A stretch of DNA of 32,005 nt from an uncultured Synechococcales cyanobacterium (lineage in GTDB: Bacteria > Cyanobacteriota > Cyanobacteriia > CAIUCS01). The notes under the pieces are model-generated. The model was not told the origin of the DNA. It made no database searches and worked only from the letters and a program-made list of their open reading frames with translations. Made by a program: the position numbers and the translations under genes. This document shows positions 10,324 through 21,430 of this stretch, piece after piece. The DNA lies in contig CAIUCS010000170.1 in assembly GCA_903897715.1 (NCBI GenBank), forward strand, positions 1 through 32,005, in the 5' to 3' direction. How positions within the stretch are numbered: the stretch's first letter is position 1; each line of letters begins with the position of its first letter.

Positions 10324-12633
10324 ATGACTGAACATCCTGCTATTTCTGCCATTTGCACTCAATTACGGGTTGGGCAGCAGGAATTGGCAAATTGGCGAGA
10401 GGGACGGTTAGCCGTATCAGCAGTACCAGGGGCTGGCAAGTCAACTGGAATGGCGGCAGCAGCGGCAATTACAATTGCACGTCATCAGCTACATAGCCGT
10501 CGTCAGTTAATTGTGGTGACCTTCACCCGGTCTGCCGCAGCCAATATTAAGGCTAAAATTCTTTCCCATTTAAAGGAATGGAAATTACCAGTTAGTGCTT
10601 TCGCTGTTCATACTCTCCATGGATTGGCTTTCACTATTGCCAGTCGTCATCCCAATTTATCTAAAATAAACGTTGCAAATACTAGTTTAATCAATCCTAA
10701 TCAGGAACATCGTTTGATCCGAAACAGTGTGGATCAATGGATTGCCAACCATTCATCCTTATATCGACAGTTAGTCATTGGCACTAGCTTTGATGGGGAA
10801 GAGACTGAACGGTTAAGACGACAGTCTCTATTGCGGACAGAGGTACTTCCCAAATTGGCTTATACGGTTATTCGAGAGGCGAAAAGCTCAGGGCTGCACC
10901 CAGTAGACTTACGGTCTTGTAACACCCCTGTAACCCAAGGTGAGGATAATCTAGAGTATGAAATTCTTCACATTGCAGCCGGATTATATGAAAGTTATCA
11001 AACCCAGTTGGCAAAACGTCAATTGATTGATTACGATGATATGATTTTAGCTGCTTTACGGGTTCTAGAAGACCCGGATGCCCGACAATTCTGGCAGACC
11101 CAGATTTTCGCAGTGTTTGAAGATGAAGCTCAGGATTCTACCCCTCTTCAAACCCGTTTATTAGAGATTTTAGCCTCTGATCCTCAGCACCCAAAACATC
11201 AAAATTTAATTCGAGTGGGTGACTCCAATCAAGCCATTAACTCTACCTTTACTCCCGCTGACCCTCTTTTTTTTCGAGAGTTTTGCAAACATTGTGCTGA
11301 TGAAAACCGTTTGATCCTATTAGACCATGCTGGACGTAGCAGTCTTCCCATCATTGAAACTGCCAACTTTGTATGCCAATGGGTTAATCAATCATCCCAG
11401 GGAGAGAAAACGAGCACTCAAGGGGATCAGCCAGATTCAGGTTCTTTTCCCCAGGTGCTTCCCTTCACCTTACAATTCATTCATCCAGTATCTGCCAACG
11501 ATCCCCAGCCCAATGCCAATCCACCGGCTATGGATGGTGGAGTGGAGTTAGTCACTCCTAAAGATATCCAGGAAACGATTGAGTTCATTGGTCAGCGGTT
11601 AGTCACTTTGATGACCCGTACCCCTCAAGCCCAGGTGGCAATATTGGTGCGTACTAATGAACAAGGTCGGTATGTTGCTCAATCGTTACAACAAGGGTGG
11701 GGTAACCAACTCAGGATTTATGACGTGGGACAACGAGAGCGTCAATCCCAGATTCCGAGGGAAATCTTAGCTTTATTGCGGTTTATTCATCGTCCCCAGT
11801 CCCCAGACTATGTGAAATCCGCCCTAGAGGTTCTGGCAAAACGTCAATTGATTGGGGTTCAAGACTTAGATGCCCTGGCTTGTCAGCCAGAACAATTTCT
11901 GTACCCCGGACCTTTAGACACTCCCCCGGCAAATAATCCGCAGATGCTAGATATTGAAAAAGCTCGTCATTATGGCTGTAATCTGCTCAAGGCGCGTTTG
12001 CAATTACCCCCCTATCATTTAATTTCGTTTTTAGCCCTCACCCTCAATTATGACAAAAGTGAACTGGCGACTGCGGATAAACTGGCGGATCGTATCGCTC
12101 GTCAAACGTATAACAGTAGCGAATTCGATGTTATTTTGACTGTTTTGAATCAAATTGTAGAGTCAGAGCGGTTTGAGCCAGTGGAAGTTGATGATTCAGA
12201 CTCTCGGTATACCCGATGTGGTCAGGTCACTGTAATAACAATGCATAAAGCAAAAGGGTTAGATTGGGATTATGTTTTCTTGCCTTTTTTGTATCAAAAG
12301 AATATCCTCCCCCCATTACGGGTGCCACCATCTAGTTCGTTTCTGGGTAACTTTACCTTATCAGAAATTGCCCGGGCTCAAATCCGCGCCCTAGTTCATC
12401 ATCAACCAATTCCAACGTCCTCCCAAGCATGGAGCCAGGCTCAATCCCTACAACAGGCGGAGAGCTATCGCCTCCTTTATGTTGCCATTACTCGGGCGAA
12501 ACAGTTATTATGGATGGCAACTGAACAATCCGCACCTTACCATTGGTCTGACCCCCAACAACTCCAAGCCCAATCTCCCTGTTCAGTGGTAGTGGCACTC
12601 ACAAAACATCAAGGTGTGCATTCTACTCCTTGA
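10324..12633 (+). CDS. UvrD/PcrA-type superfamily 1 DNA helicase
   Basis: 769-aa ATP-dependent 3'-5' helicase of the UvrD/Rep/PcrA superfamily. Walker A PGAGKS is at residues 35-40; motif Ia follows in VVTFTRSAAANIKAKI; the Walker B box is FEDEAQD near residue 265-270 (DEAQD is typical of the family). Motif V-like VITMHKAKGLDWDYVFLP is near 640 and motif VI YVAITRAKQLLW near 719. It is longer than and divergent from housekeeping UvrD and lacks the characteristic UvrD N-terminus, so it is a paralogue, not the excision-repair enzyme. Role in repair or recombination is inferred from the fold. No Shine-Dalgarno is clear before the ATG. It begins 53 bp after the TonB-like gene and could be co-transcribed. 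Confidence 0.9.
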   Translation: MTEHPAISAICTQLRVGQQELANWREGRLAVSAVPGAGKSTGMAAAAAITIARHQLHSRRQLIVVTFTRSAAANIKAKILSHLKEWKLPVSAFAVHTLHGLAFTIASRHPNLSKINVANTSLINPNQEHRLIRNSVDQWIANHSSLYRQLVIGTSFDGEETERLRRQSLLRTEVLPKLAYTVIREAKSSGLHPVDLRSCNTPVTQGEDNLEYEILHIAAGLYESYQTQLAKRQLIDYDDMILAALRVLEDPDARQFWQTQIFAVFEDEAQDSTPLQTRLLEILASDPQHPKHQNLIRVGDSNQAINSTFTPADPLFFREFCKHCADENRLILLDHAGRSSLPIIETANFVCQWVNQSSQGEKTSTQGDQPDSGSFPQVLPFTLQFIHPVSANDPQPNANPPAMDGGVELVTPKDIQETIEFIGQRLVTLMTRTPQAQVAILVRTNEQGRYVAQSLQQGWGNQLRIYDVGQRERQSQIPREILALLRFIHRPQSPDYVKSALEVLAKRQLIGVQDLDALACQPEQFLYPGPLDTPPANNPQMLDIEKARHYGCNLLKARLQLPPYHLISFLALTLNYDKSELATADKLADRIARQTYNSSEFDVILTVLNQIVESERFEPVEVDDSDSRYTRCGQVTVITMHKAKGLDWDYVFLPFLYQKNILPPLRVPPSSSFLGNFTLSEIARAQIRALVHHQPIPTSSQAWSQAQSLQQAESYRLLYVAITRAKQLLWMATEQSAPYHWSDPQQLQAQSPCSVVVALTKHQGVHSTP

Positions 12634-12990
12634 TTCACTTCCACCACCCCTTGGGGCATTGAAAATTGGGTTGGGGGATGAGGGCAAATTTGCAAAGCTG
12701 GAATGTACTCAAGTGGGTGGACAGATACTTTATTGCACTGTAAAATTTAATTAAAATTAATGAATATTACTTTTTTGGGAAATAGTAATGGTCTTTCCAG
12801 ACCTCTATCCGCCTGAGTCATTGAGGGAAAGTAATGTGAGGTAAGCAGGATGATCATTCCTAAAATTTAAGTCATCAGTATGTCCCTAACTTAGATGCGT
12901 TGTGACTTTCTTTGGCATCCGACTTGATGTTTCATTTGGGCATGGGTTGGATGTATCTAATTGTTTTTATTGTTAACTTCCGTTGTAATT
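12634..12990. other. Intergenic region, nothing convincing
   Basis: AT-rich spacer of about 360 bp between the helicase and a small membrane-protein gene. It contains a GGGATGAGGGCAAA stretch near 12675 that resembles one arm of the palindrome at 7645-7706. I see no terminator with a clear T tract and no RNA gene. Confidence 0.4.
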
Positions 12991-13152
12991 ATGACTATTT
13001 TGCGCCAATACATCATTCCTTTGCTAATTGGACTAGTTTTCTTATTTGCCTGGGTTGCCGTGAGTGTTCGGATTTTTTTACCTGCGGACATGGCTGCTCC
13101 TGCTCCCATAGGGATACAAATGCTGAGTAGTAAAGCAATAGTTACAGGGTGA
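12991..13152 (+). CDS. Small single-helix membrane protein, unknown
   Basis: 53-aa product starting at ATG 12991. Residues 8-30 (IIPLLIGLVFLFAWVAVSVRIFL) form one strong transmembrane helix; a short Ala/Pro-rich segment PADMAAPAPIG follows. Its size and shape resemble the many one-helix proteins of cyanobacterial photosynthetic complexes, but I do not recognise it as any named Psb, Psa, Pet or Ndh subunit. An in-frame TTG at 12961 would add ten residues and is less likely. No Shine-Dalgarno is evident. It may be a real conserved gene or an unexpressed ORF; the well-formed helix favours the former. Confidence 0.5.
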   Translation: MTILRQYIIPLLIGLVFLFAWVAVSVRIFLPADMAAPAPIGIQMLSSKAIVTG

Positions 13153-13230
13153 TATTTTCCCAGGGAATTATTCTTGGGAGGCTCCGACCAAGGATTATTT
13201 AGTTGGAGATATTCTCCTAGTACACTCTAG

Positions 13231-14505
13231 ATGCTGGTAGGGGATAGGTGCTTTGGTGTTGTTATGCCTATGTTCCCCGTTGAATCGGTCAAAGTCGCTC
13301 ATTTTTTGATTTATCCAGCAATACCCATGGTCACCCATTGTGGATCACAGATTACTGTAAAGTGGTTTCATCATTTCAGTTTAATTCCCCAACCTGCTTG
13401 GGATCTCCTTGCTTTACCCCTCCAAACTCCTTTTTTAGAATGGCAATGGTTGAATAATCTGGAAACCTCTGGTAGTGTTTCTGCCAAGACGGGATGGCTG
13501 CCTAATCATTTAACACTTTGGCAAGATGGGGTCTTAATCGCTGCCGCCCCACTGTATATTAAAAATCATAGTTATGGAGAGTTTGTTTTTGACTACCAGT
13601 GGGCAGAGTTAGCCTCCCGGATTGGCACACCTTATTATCCTAAACTATTGGGTATGGTACCATTTACTCCCACTCAGGGTTATCGGTTTTTGATTGCTCC
13701 TGGAGAAAACGATGTTTCCCTGACCGAGTTGATGATGGATATCATTCACCACTTTTGTCAGCAACATCACATGGGTGGCTGCCACTTTTTATTTGTTGAT
13801 TCTCAATGGCAACCGGTTGCAGAGCAATGTGGATTTTCACCATGGCTACATCATAGCTATATTTGGCAAAATCATGGCTATCAAACATTTGATGATTATT
13901 TAGCTATGTTTAATGCCAATCAACGGCGGAATATTAAACGGGAGAGAAAGTCTGTTGCTAATGCAGGATTTTATTTAAGGGTATTGACTGGTGATCAAAT
14001 CTCCCCTGATCTTTTTCCATTGATCTATGAGTTCTATAGCCACACCTGTGACCAGTTCATGTGGGGTAGTAAATACCTGACTCAACAGTTTTTTGAGCAA
14101 TTATACCCAAGTTATTGCCATCGTGTGCTTCTGGTGGTAGGTTACTCCACAGATGACTCAGACCATCCAATCGGTCTCTCGTTTTGTATTTATAAAGATA
14201 ATCAACTCTATGGGCGATATTGGGGTTCATTTGAGGAAGTAGACTGCTTGCACTTTAATGCCTGCTATTATTCGCCCATTGAATGGGCCATCGCCCACAA
14301 TATACAAACGTTTGATCCAGGAGCTGGGGGGAAGCACAAACAAAGAAGGGGGTTTCCAGCCACTCCCAATTATAGTCTACACTATTACTACCATCCAAGG
14401 ATGCAGCAACTTTTGCGGAGAAACATTCAAGAAATAAATGCAATGGAACAAACGGAAATCAACTCCATCAATCAAGATTTACCTTTTTGCAATAATTCCC
14501 TATAA
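13231..14505 (+). CDS. COG3146/DUF482 family acyltransferase-like protein
   Basis: Cytoplasmic protein of the FemAB-like/GNAT-fold family DUF482 (COG3146), annotated in other bacteria as peptidoglycan-related N-acyltransferase; the real substrate is unknown. Family blocks: SGSVSAKTGWLPNHL, a basic FNANQRRNIKRERK stretch, and PGAGGKHKQRRGF near the end. The reading frame opens at ATG 13231, but the family match begins only about 35 residues in, so ATG 13327 (392 aa) is a realistic alternative; neither has a ribosome-binding site. It is rich in His, Trp and Tyr. It is not obviously part of an operon. Confidence 0.8.
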   Translation: MLVGDRCFGVVMPMFPVESVKVAHFLIYPAIPMVTHCGSQITVKWFHHFSLIPQPAWDLLALPLQTPFLEWQWLNNLETSGSVSAKTGWLPNHLTLWQDGVLIAAAPLYIKNHSYGEFVFDYQWAELASRIGTPYYPKLLGMVPFTPTQGYRFLIAPGENDVSLTELMMDIIHHFCQQHHMGGCHFLFVDSQWQPVAEQCGFSPWLHHSYIWQNHGYQTFDDYLAMFNANQRRNIKRERKSVANAGFYLRVLTGDQISPDLFPLIYEFYSHTCDQFMWGSKYLTQQFFEQLYPSYCHRVLLVVGYSTDDSDHPIGLSFCIYKDNQLYGRYWGSFEEVDCLHFNACYYSPIEWAIAHNIQTFDPGAGGKHKQRRGFPATPNYSLHYYYHPRMQQLLRRNIQEINAMEQTEINSINQDLPFCNNSL

Positions 14506-14582
14506 CGAGAATTATTTTCATATTTGAAAATCAGTTCATTAATCATAGGTGGATAGAATATCCACTGAATTTAATTATTCTT

Positions 14583-15722
14583 ATGTGTCTCCAGACTACT
14601 TTTGCTCCTCTTTCCCTGGTTCGTTTCCCAATCAACCGGTTTTGGTGTACGTTTCTTTTGTTATCATCTATAACCTTAACTGGTTGTGGACCTCAAATAA
14701 CTACTGCTAGGCAGAAAAACTCTCCCACCCCCCTCCTACCGGTTATTTCTTCCCCGGTTGCCAAGGGGGCACAAGTCAGTCTTAATGTTGTGGGGAACTC
14801 ATTACTCACTCCCCTTTACATTGAATGGTTCAAGGCATTTAAGACTGCTTATCCCAACATTCAAATTCGCTATCAATTGACGAACCAAGAGACAACCATT
14901 AGAGAATTTGCGACTCAATCAGCAGACTTTGCCACCATGGACGTGCCACTGGAATCAAAGGAAATTCAAGAGATAGGCGATCGAGGGTTTTTAATGATTC
15001 CAGTGGGTGTTTCCGGTATTGCCCTTGTTTATAATGTGCCGGGAATTGAGTCAGGGTTAAAATTACCCCGTGAAGTGTATAGCGGGATGTTAATGGGGCA
15101 AATTACAAAGTGGAACCATCCAGCCATTGTTAACGCCAATCCAAGCCTGAGCCTACCCAATTTACCGATCCGTATTATTTATCAATCCTCTATCCATGGT
15201 GCTACTCCAATTCTTACCCGACATTTAAGTGCAATGAACAAAACCTGGAAAGCCCTTTATGGAGAAGGGCGACAGGTGGTTTGGCCCACTGGTGTAGGGG
15301 TGGATGGGAACGATGGGGCTGTCAACTTGGTTCAGTCCACACCGGGTTCGCTCACCTATCTAGACTATCAGTTCGCCGAAAAAAATAAGTTGGCGATCGC
15401 ATCTTTACAAAACGGCTCAGGGCAGTTTGTAAGCCCCACCGCTGCTGGTATCACCGCTGCATTAACCTCCATATCAATACCCGACACATTACTACCCTTT
15501 CTTACTGATCCATCTGGTTCCGATGCTTACCCTATAGTAGGTTACACTTGGTTTTTATTTCCCCAGCATCATCAGCCAAAAACTGAGCCAAAAGTAGAAA
15601 CTCTCAAGTCATTACTCATATGGAGTCTGACTGAAGGACAAATTGTAGGACAAACAGAAGGGTATGCTCCCATACCGACGGATGCCCTGACAAAAATTCA
15701 GCCCATTGTCAAGGGATTATAA
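14583..15722 (+). CDS. PstS-like substrate-binding lipoprotein, orphan
   Basis: 379-aa periplasmic binding protein of the PstS/phosphate-binding family, anchored as a lipoprotein: lipobox LTGC with Cys35 after the hydrophobic segment at 22-34. The overall order of family blocks is preserved (LLTPLYIEWFKAF, then FATMDVPL, then a LGQITKWN-like block MGQITKWNHPAI), but the usual phosphate-contact motifs differ: TFPAP-type start is absent, and the RSDGSGTT-type loop reads YQSSIHGAT. Asp in MDVPL is retained. No pstC, pstA or pstB is adjacent. It may bind another anion, act as a sensor, or serve other transporters; canonical phosphate uptake is not supported. Confidence 0.75.
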   Translation: MCLQTTFAPLSLVRFPINRFWCTFLLLSSITLTGCGPQITTARQKNSPTPLLPVISSPVAKGAQVSLNVVGNSLLTPLYIEWFKAFKTAYPNIQIRYQLTNQETTIREFATQSADFATMDVPLESKEIQEIGDRGFLMIPVGVSGIALVYNVPGIESGLKLPREVYSGMLMGQITKWNHPAIVNANPSLSLPNLPIRIIYQSSIHGATPILTRHLSAMNKTWKALYGEGRQVVWPTGVGVDGNDGAVNLVQSTPGSLTYLDYQFAEKNKLAIASLQNGSGQFVSPTAAGITAALTSISIPDTLLPFLTDPSGSDAYPIVGYTWFLFPQHHQPKTEPKVETLKSLLIWSLTEGQIVGQTEGYAPIPTDALTKIQPIVKGL

Positions 15723-15872
15723 TGGATTAACCTGTTCGGAGTTTGTCAGAAAATTGAATTGCTCCACGGGAGATCTCTGCTATCCCTTGAAGGGGTAGGA
15801 TAAAATCTTGGGGGTAGCTAATTCCCCACAGTTGGGTGGCGTAGAAGTACCCACACCACCAATGGAACCGAC

Positions 15873-16016
15873 TTAATCTTCGTGTTCGTCAAACGGATCC
15901 CGTAAATTATCAGATGGTGGACCAAACGCAGTATAGATGGTATACGCCGTAATTGCCACAACTACTAATAAAATGGAAATGCTAAGAACCATTGCAGGAT
16001 CTAAGAGGTGTTTCAT
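15873..16016 (-). CDS. psbN: Photosystem II protein PsbN
   Basis: 47-residue membrane protein needed for photosystem II assembly or repair in plastids. I translated it from the minus strand: a hydrophobic helix in the first 30 residues is followed by [20 protein letters not shown], which matches the conserved PsbN C-terminus. It starts at ATG 16016 with four more residues than the usual 43-44 (the canonical start aligns near residue 5, Leu). It is divergent from psbH across a 77-bp gap, the standard cyanobacterial arrangement. A TATAAT at 16047-16052 on its strand is a plausible -10 box. Confidence 0.92.
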   Translation of the reverse strand: MKHLLDPAMVLSISILLVVVAITAYTIYTAFGPPSDNLRDPFDEHED

Positions 16017-16046
16017 AAGAACTCATAATCTTATATGGTAAGGTTT

Positions 16047-16052
16047 ATTATA
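16047..16052 (-). promoter_or_regulatory. Candidate psbN -10 box
   Basis: TATAAT on the minus strand in the 77-bp psbN-psbH divergent region; transcription would start about 24 bases before the psbN ATG. The -35 hexamer upstream is weak. No equally good box is seen for psbH, although the region must serve both directions. Confidence 0.35.
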
Positions 16053-16093
16053 GAACGTTACAAAATCCATTTACAGTAAATTTTAGGTGATCC

Positions 16094-16297
16094 ATGGCTC
16101 AACGGACTCGGTTAGGTGACATCCTACGCCCCTTAAATGCAGAGTATGGCAAAGTAGCCCCCGGTTGGGGGACAACATCTCTCATGGGTGTTTTTATTAC
16201 ATTATTTTTTGTTTTTCTAGTCATTATCCTCCAAATCTATAATTCTTCTTTGATTTTGGAGAATGTTAATGTTGATTGGAGAAGTATTGGGGGTTGA
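16094..16297 (+). CDS. psbH: Photosystem II protein PsbH
   Basis: 67-aa low-molecular-weight photosystem II core subunit in the thylakoid membrane, needed for stable assembly and QB-site function. The N-terminus [20 protein letters not shown] and the following [11 protein letters not shown], then a single hydrophobic helix (about residues 27-48), match PsbH. Length is normal. AGGTGA lies just before the ATG. Divergent from psbN. The downstream ispE gene begins 13 bp after its stop if ATG 16311 is used. Confidence 0.97.
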   Translation: MAQRTRLGDILRPLNAEYGKVAPGWGTTSLMGVFITLFFVFLVIILQIYNSSLILENVNVDWRSIGG

Positions 16298-16310
16298 TCC
16301 GACCTTGTCA

Positions 16311-19376
<3,066 letters not shown>

Positions 19377-19387
19377 GGAGAACTACT

Positions 19388-20392
19388 GTGGATAGATTGA
19401 ATAGACGACAGATTTTACGCATTGGTTTAGGGGGAATGGTAGGATTAACCCTCTCCGATCTAACCACCCCCGCCTTAGCCCAATCTAACTTTTTGGGGCT
19501 TCCCGTAGAACCTTATCGGTATAATGTTGCCCGTATGACTTCCATTGGGGATCGCATACAGTTAAACCTTGATCCTGCCAATTCTCCAGCAGGGAAATAT
19601 ACAGAACCCAGTCTTCGTTTAGCTGTAGGTGCTGTCCCATTAGAAATGGTTGCTATCCCCGGGGGAACCTTTAAGATGGGAATCCCAATTGCGGAGCAAC
19701 AAAAACTAATATCTACCAAGGGGCAAGCACTATATGAACAGTTTTTCCTTCATGAAGAACCCCAGCATCAGGTAACGCTGTCTGATTTCTTTATTGGGCG
19801 GTTTCAAATCACCCAAGCCCATTATGAGGCAGTGATGGGGGCTAATCCAGCTTATATTAAATTTCAGGGAGTGAATAATCCTGTGGACACCGTAAGTTGG
19901 GATGATGCTCAAGAATTTATTCGACGACTTAATCAATTAAGTGGCAAATTATACCGATTGCCCACAGAGGCTGAATGGGAATATGCCACTCGGGCAGGTA
20001 CCTCTACTCCCTATTGTTATGGAGAAATCATTAATTCGTCGGTGGTCAATTACTATCCCACTGAAGCCAATGAACAATTTAGAGAAGCAACAATGGCTGT
20101 CAATACCCTGCATCCTAATCTGTGGGGTCTGTACCATGTCCATGGTAATGTTTGGGAATGGTGTGCCGATCAGTATTATGACAGTTATAAACTAAAACCA
20201 GAAATCTTAAAAACAAATGGCTCCATTCCTTGGACTGAAGTGAATACTCCTTCGCCTCCCCTCGATCGCAGGTTAAGGGTATTGCGGGGTGGGTCATGGT
20301 TTTCTGACATCAGTGGACTCCGTTCCGCCGCCCGGTATCGGAATTTACAAAGCCTAAGAAATCTTACCGTTGGCTTTCGAGTTGCCCTCTGA
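19388..20392 (+). CDS. Tat-exported FGE-sulfatase-fold (SUMF1-like) protein
   Basis: 334 aa from GTG 19388, preceded by GGAG seven bases upstream. The N-terminus NRRQILRIGLGGMVGLTLS is a twin-arginine signal peptide, cleaved near ALAQS. The mature protein has the formylglycine-generating-enzyme fold: MVAIPGGTFKMG near the start, RLPTEAEWEYATRAG, GNVWEWCADQY and the closing RVLRGGSWF...GFRVAL. The two active-site cysteines expected in true FGE after RGGSW are missing (FSDISGL), so it is unlikely to make formylglycine; the family also includes ergothioneine-type and other metal enzymes and binding proteins. Exported location is inferred from the signal. Confidence 0.83.
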   Translation: MDRLNRRQILRIGLGGMVGLTLSDLTTPALAQSNFLGLPVEPYRYNVARMTSIGDRIQLNLDPANSPAGKYTEPSLRLAVGAVPLEMVAIPGGTFKMGIPIAEQQKLISTKGQALYEQFFLHEEPQHQVTLSDFFIGRFQITQAHYEAVMGANPAYIKFQGVNNPVDTVSWDDAQEFIRRLNQLSGKLYRLPTEAEWEYATRAGTSTPYCYGEIINSSVVNYYPTEANEQFREATMAVNTLHPNLWGLYHVHGNVWEWCADQYYDSYKLKPEILKTNGSIPWTEVNTPSPPLDRRLRVLRGGSWFSDISGLRSAARYRNLQSLRNLTVGFRVAL

Positions 20393-20426
20393 TGGGGAAT
20401 TTCCAGGAGATTACCCCCAGGCGGTT

Positions 20427-20498
20427 GGTATTACTCCAGTTGTTCATAGGGTACATGAACGCCCAATTCTTAAGGGATAACAACTACTGGAGAATACC
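20427..20498. repeat. Imperfect inverted repeat upstream of creatininase gene
   Basis: GGTATTACTCCAGTTGTT at 20427-20444 and AACAACTACTGGAGAATACC at 20479-20498 are near-perfect reverse complements with a 34-base loop. It could be a transcript stem at the end of the upstream gene or an operator-like palindrome; there is no T tract. Confidence 0.35.
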
Positions 20499-20541
20499 TG
20501 CTCAATAATCATTATTAGAATTTTCAGCTTACGTTTTATCT

Positions 20542-21288
20542 ATGCTTCTTCATCTTAGTACCTGGACCGAAGTAGAAACTTACTTGCAATCATCGGAAAG
20601 CATTATTATCCCAATTGGATCGACTGAACAACATGGTCCAACTGGTTTAGTGGGAACTGATGCAATTTGTGCGGAGGCGATCGCCCGTGGAGTGGGGGAT
20701 GCCACAAAAACCTTAGTTGCTCCAACTATTCATGTGGGCATGGCACTCCATCACTTGGGCTTTCCGGGAAGTATTAGTCTTCGCCCCAGTACGTTGATTT
20801 TAGTAATTCGTGACTACGTGGTTGCCCTGGCTAGAGGGGGGTTCACCCAGTTTTTTTTCATTAACGGTCATGGAGGAAATATTGCCACATTAAAGGCTGC
20901 CTTTGCCGAAACCTATGCCGACTTAGCAGACTTACATTTACCAAATAGCGATCGAGTACGGTGTCATGTTGCAAATTGGTTTATGTGTAGTTCAGTGTCC
21001 AAAAAGGCGAAAGAACTGTATGGTGATCAGGAAGGTTCCCATGCAACCCCTAGTGAAATTGCCCTGACCCAATTCATCTATCCTGAGTCCATCAAAACCG
21101 CTCTTCTCACCCCAATCGTCCATGCAGAACATGCAATCTATGGGGCTGTTGATTTTCGTCGTCGATACCCGGATGGACGCATGGGATCTAACCCGGGTCT
21201 GGCTACCCCCCACCATGGTCGGCAATTTTATGAACTGGCAGTGAATGAGTTAAGTGGTATTTTTCGGGATTGGATGCAGTTATCCTAG
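20542..21288 (+). CDS. Creatininase-family amidohydrolase
   Basis: 248-aa cytoplasmic metal-dependent hydrolase of the creatininase superfamily, which acts on cyclic or linear amide bonds (creatinine, formamidopyrimidines, peptide ends of mycofactocin). Candidate metal ligands by position: Glu29 and His31 (PIGSTEQHG), Asp40 (VGTD), His110 (INGHGGN), with Glu164, His167 and Glu172 in QEGSHATPSEIALT. Length is normal. Substrate cannot be told: no mycofactocin or creatine genes are nearby. The N-terminus at ATG 20542 is a natural start for the family. Confidence 0.87.
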   Translation: MLLHLSTWTEVETYLQSSESIIIPIGSTEQHGPTGLVGTDAICAEAIARGVGDATKTLVAPTIHVGMALHHLGFPGSISLRPSTLILVIRDYVVALARGGFTQFFFINGHGGNIATLKAAFAETYADLADLHLPNSDRVRCHVANWFMCSSVSKKAKELYGDQEGSHATPSEIALTQFIYPESIKTALLTPIVHAEHAIYGAVDFRRRYPDGRMGSNPGLATPHHGRQFYELAVNELSGIFRDWMQLS

Positions 21289-21344
21289 CCCATCCCTACT
21301 TTTTCGCTTTAGGACGGGAAGAGGACAATCCCCGGTTTAATGCA

Positions 21345-21374
21345 TTGCTTCTGTGTTAAGGTGACATATATAAT
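21345..21374 (+). promoter_or_regulatory. Promoter of FIST gene
   Basis: TTGCTT at 21345-21350, an 18-base spacer, and TATAAT at 21369-21374: the best sigma-70-type match in the window. It would give a leader of about 50 nt before the gene's start. Confidence 0.55.
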
Positions 21375-21430
21375 GGCTCAAACAGTTGTGTATTGCCTAA
21401 GCTGTAATTAACTTTCATTCGGAGGTGTCC

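Noticed and set aside
12912-13130. 72-aa Cys/His-rich ORF overlapping the small membrane protein
   Set aside because: It is out of frame with the better-formed single-helix ORF and has no recognisable metal-binding arrangement.
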